Shown piece by piece: positions 4,958-5,294 of a stretch of DNA of 5,294 bases (positions within the stretch are counted from its first letter, which is position 1; each line of letters starts with the position of its first letter). Under the pieces are notes generated by a model, which was not told the origin of the DNA, searched no databases, and was given only the letters and a program-made list of their open reading frames with translations. Origin of the DNA: Alphaproteobacteria bacterium (GTDB lineage Bacteria > Pseudomonadota > Alphaproteobacteria > SMXP01). The DNA lies in NCBI GenBank assembly GCA_004356335.1, contig SMXP01000137.1:1-5294 (forward strand), read 5' to 3'. Position numbers and translations under genes: made by a program.

Positions 4958-5294
4958 TTACCTGCTCCTGCGGTATAGTGCGCCAAACACACCTGGCGTA
5001 CAGCCGTCAATCAACTCTTCAAAGTAAACCTGATCTTCGCTAATCGAAGTGACCCGCACTTGCAATCCGTCCATACATTTCTCAACACCAAAGGTTAGTC
5101 TCTCTTGATACAGATACTGGCCATCACGTGTTTGTAGTAACGACAGATCACCGCCGCATGGGTAGTAGAGGAATGCAGAGGATCCGAATTGACCACCTGG
5201 ATTAATCTCCAATTCTACAATGTATTGACCAATGCCGGGTTCGGTTACGGTCCCCGACCAACTTCCAACAATAGCCTCATCGGCCTGAGTAGAA
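4958..5294 (-). CDS. C-terminal part of a small cysteine-containing protein of unknown function (partial)
   Basis: The minus-strand frame is open from the right edge to TAA (4958-4960), giving 111 residues with the N-terminus outside the window. An in-frame TTG at 5210-5212 could be misread as a start, but the frame and the domain continue upstream of it (GSWSGTVTEPGIGQYIVELE). The pattern is of alternating beta strands: a W-x-GTV strand, a second strand, then AFLYYPCGGDLSLL (residues 40-53), an ERLTFGVEKC segment (64-73) and a final strand, with cysteines at 46, 73 and 98. I recall similar GTV...YP..CGG..L...E.(I/L)T.G...C patterns in small, often secreted or lipoprotein-attached bacterial beta domains, but no function is known to me. 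GC content looks lower than in argC, glpX and recJ, hinting at a different origin. Signal peptide and partners cannot be seen. Confidence 0.65.
   Translation of the reverse strand, partial: STQADEAIVGSWSGTVTEPGIGQYIVELEINPGGQFGSSAFLYYPCGGDLSLLQTRDGQYLYQERLTFGVEKCMDGLQVRVTSISEDQVYFEELIDGCTPGVFGALYRRSR

Overview
The window looks like chromosomal DNA from an alphaproteobacterium. Three things point there: the closest family resemblances of the three housekeeping proteins, the adjacency of a class II fructose-1,6-bisphosphatase gene to recJ (a familiar alphaproteobacterial pairing), and several copies of a roughly 106-bp, two-palindrome mosaic repeat of the kind known from Rhizobiales and relatives (RIME- or Bru-RS-like, compared from memory). 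The genus cannot be named from the sequence. By eye, the housekeeping core is moderately GC-rich, while the two edges (about 1-200 and 4947-5294) look less GC-rich.

Layout. At the left edge is the end of a plus-strand gene (stop 138-140), followed by a 42-residue ORF (164-292) with a strong Shine-Dalgarno; most of this ORF lies inside repeat copy 1 (203-308). Convergent to these, argC runs on the minus strand (305-1354), and its stop codon lies inside the same repeat. The argC-glpX intergenic region (1355-1911) holds two more repeat units in tandem (1388-1493 and 1490-1595), about 70 bases with nothing recognisable, and the frameshifted C-terminal remnant of an IS481-family-like transposase (about 1666-1864). 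Then glpX (1912-2880) and recJ (2892-4718) form a tight plus-strand pair. After a small GC-rich hairpin comes a complete tRNA-Glu(TTC) gene (4780-4854), a fourth palindromic element of the same family (4874-4946), and a minus-strand partial gene (4958 to the right edge) for a small cysteine-containing protein of unknown function.

How the parts work together. argC encodes the third enzyme of arginine biosynthesis, glpX a gluconeogenic / Calvin-type bisphosphatase, and recJ a single-strand DNA exonuclease used in repair and recombination. These are ordinary core functions, probably linked by position only. The unusual part of the window is the repeat family. Three copies align without gaps over 106 positions, and their stem arms differ by compensatory changes. 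All are bounded by YTAG...CTAR, two share a CTAG at their junction, one contributes most of a small ORF and overlaps the argC stop, and one separates a tRNA from a convergent gene. I see no defence system, CRISPR array, toxin-antitoxin pair or biosynthetic cluster.
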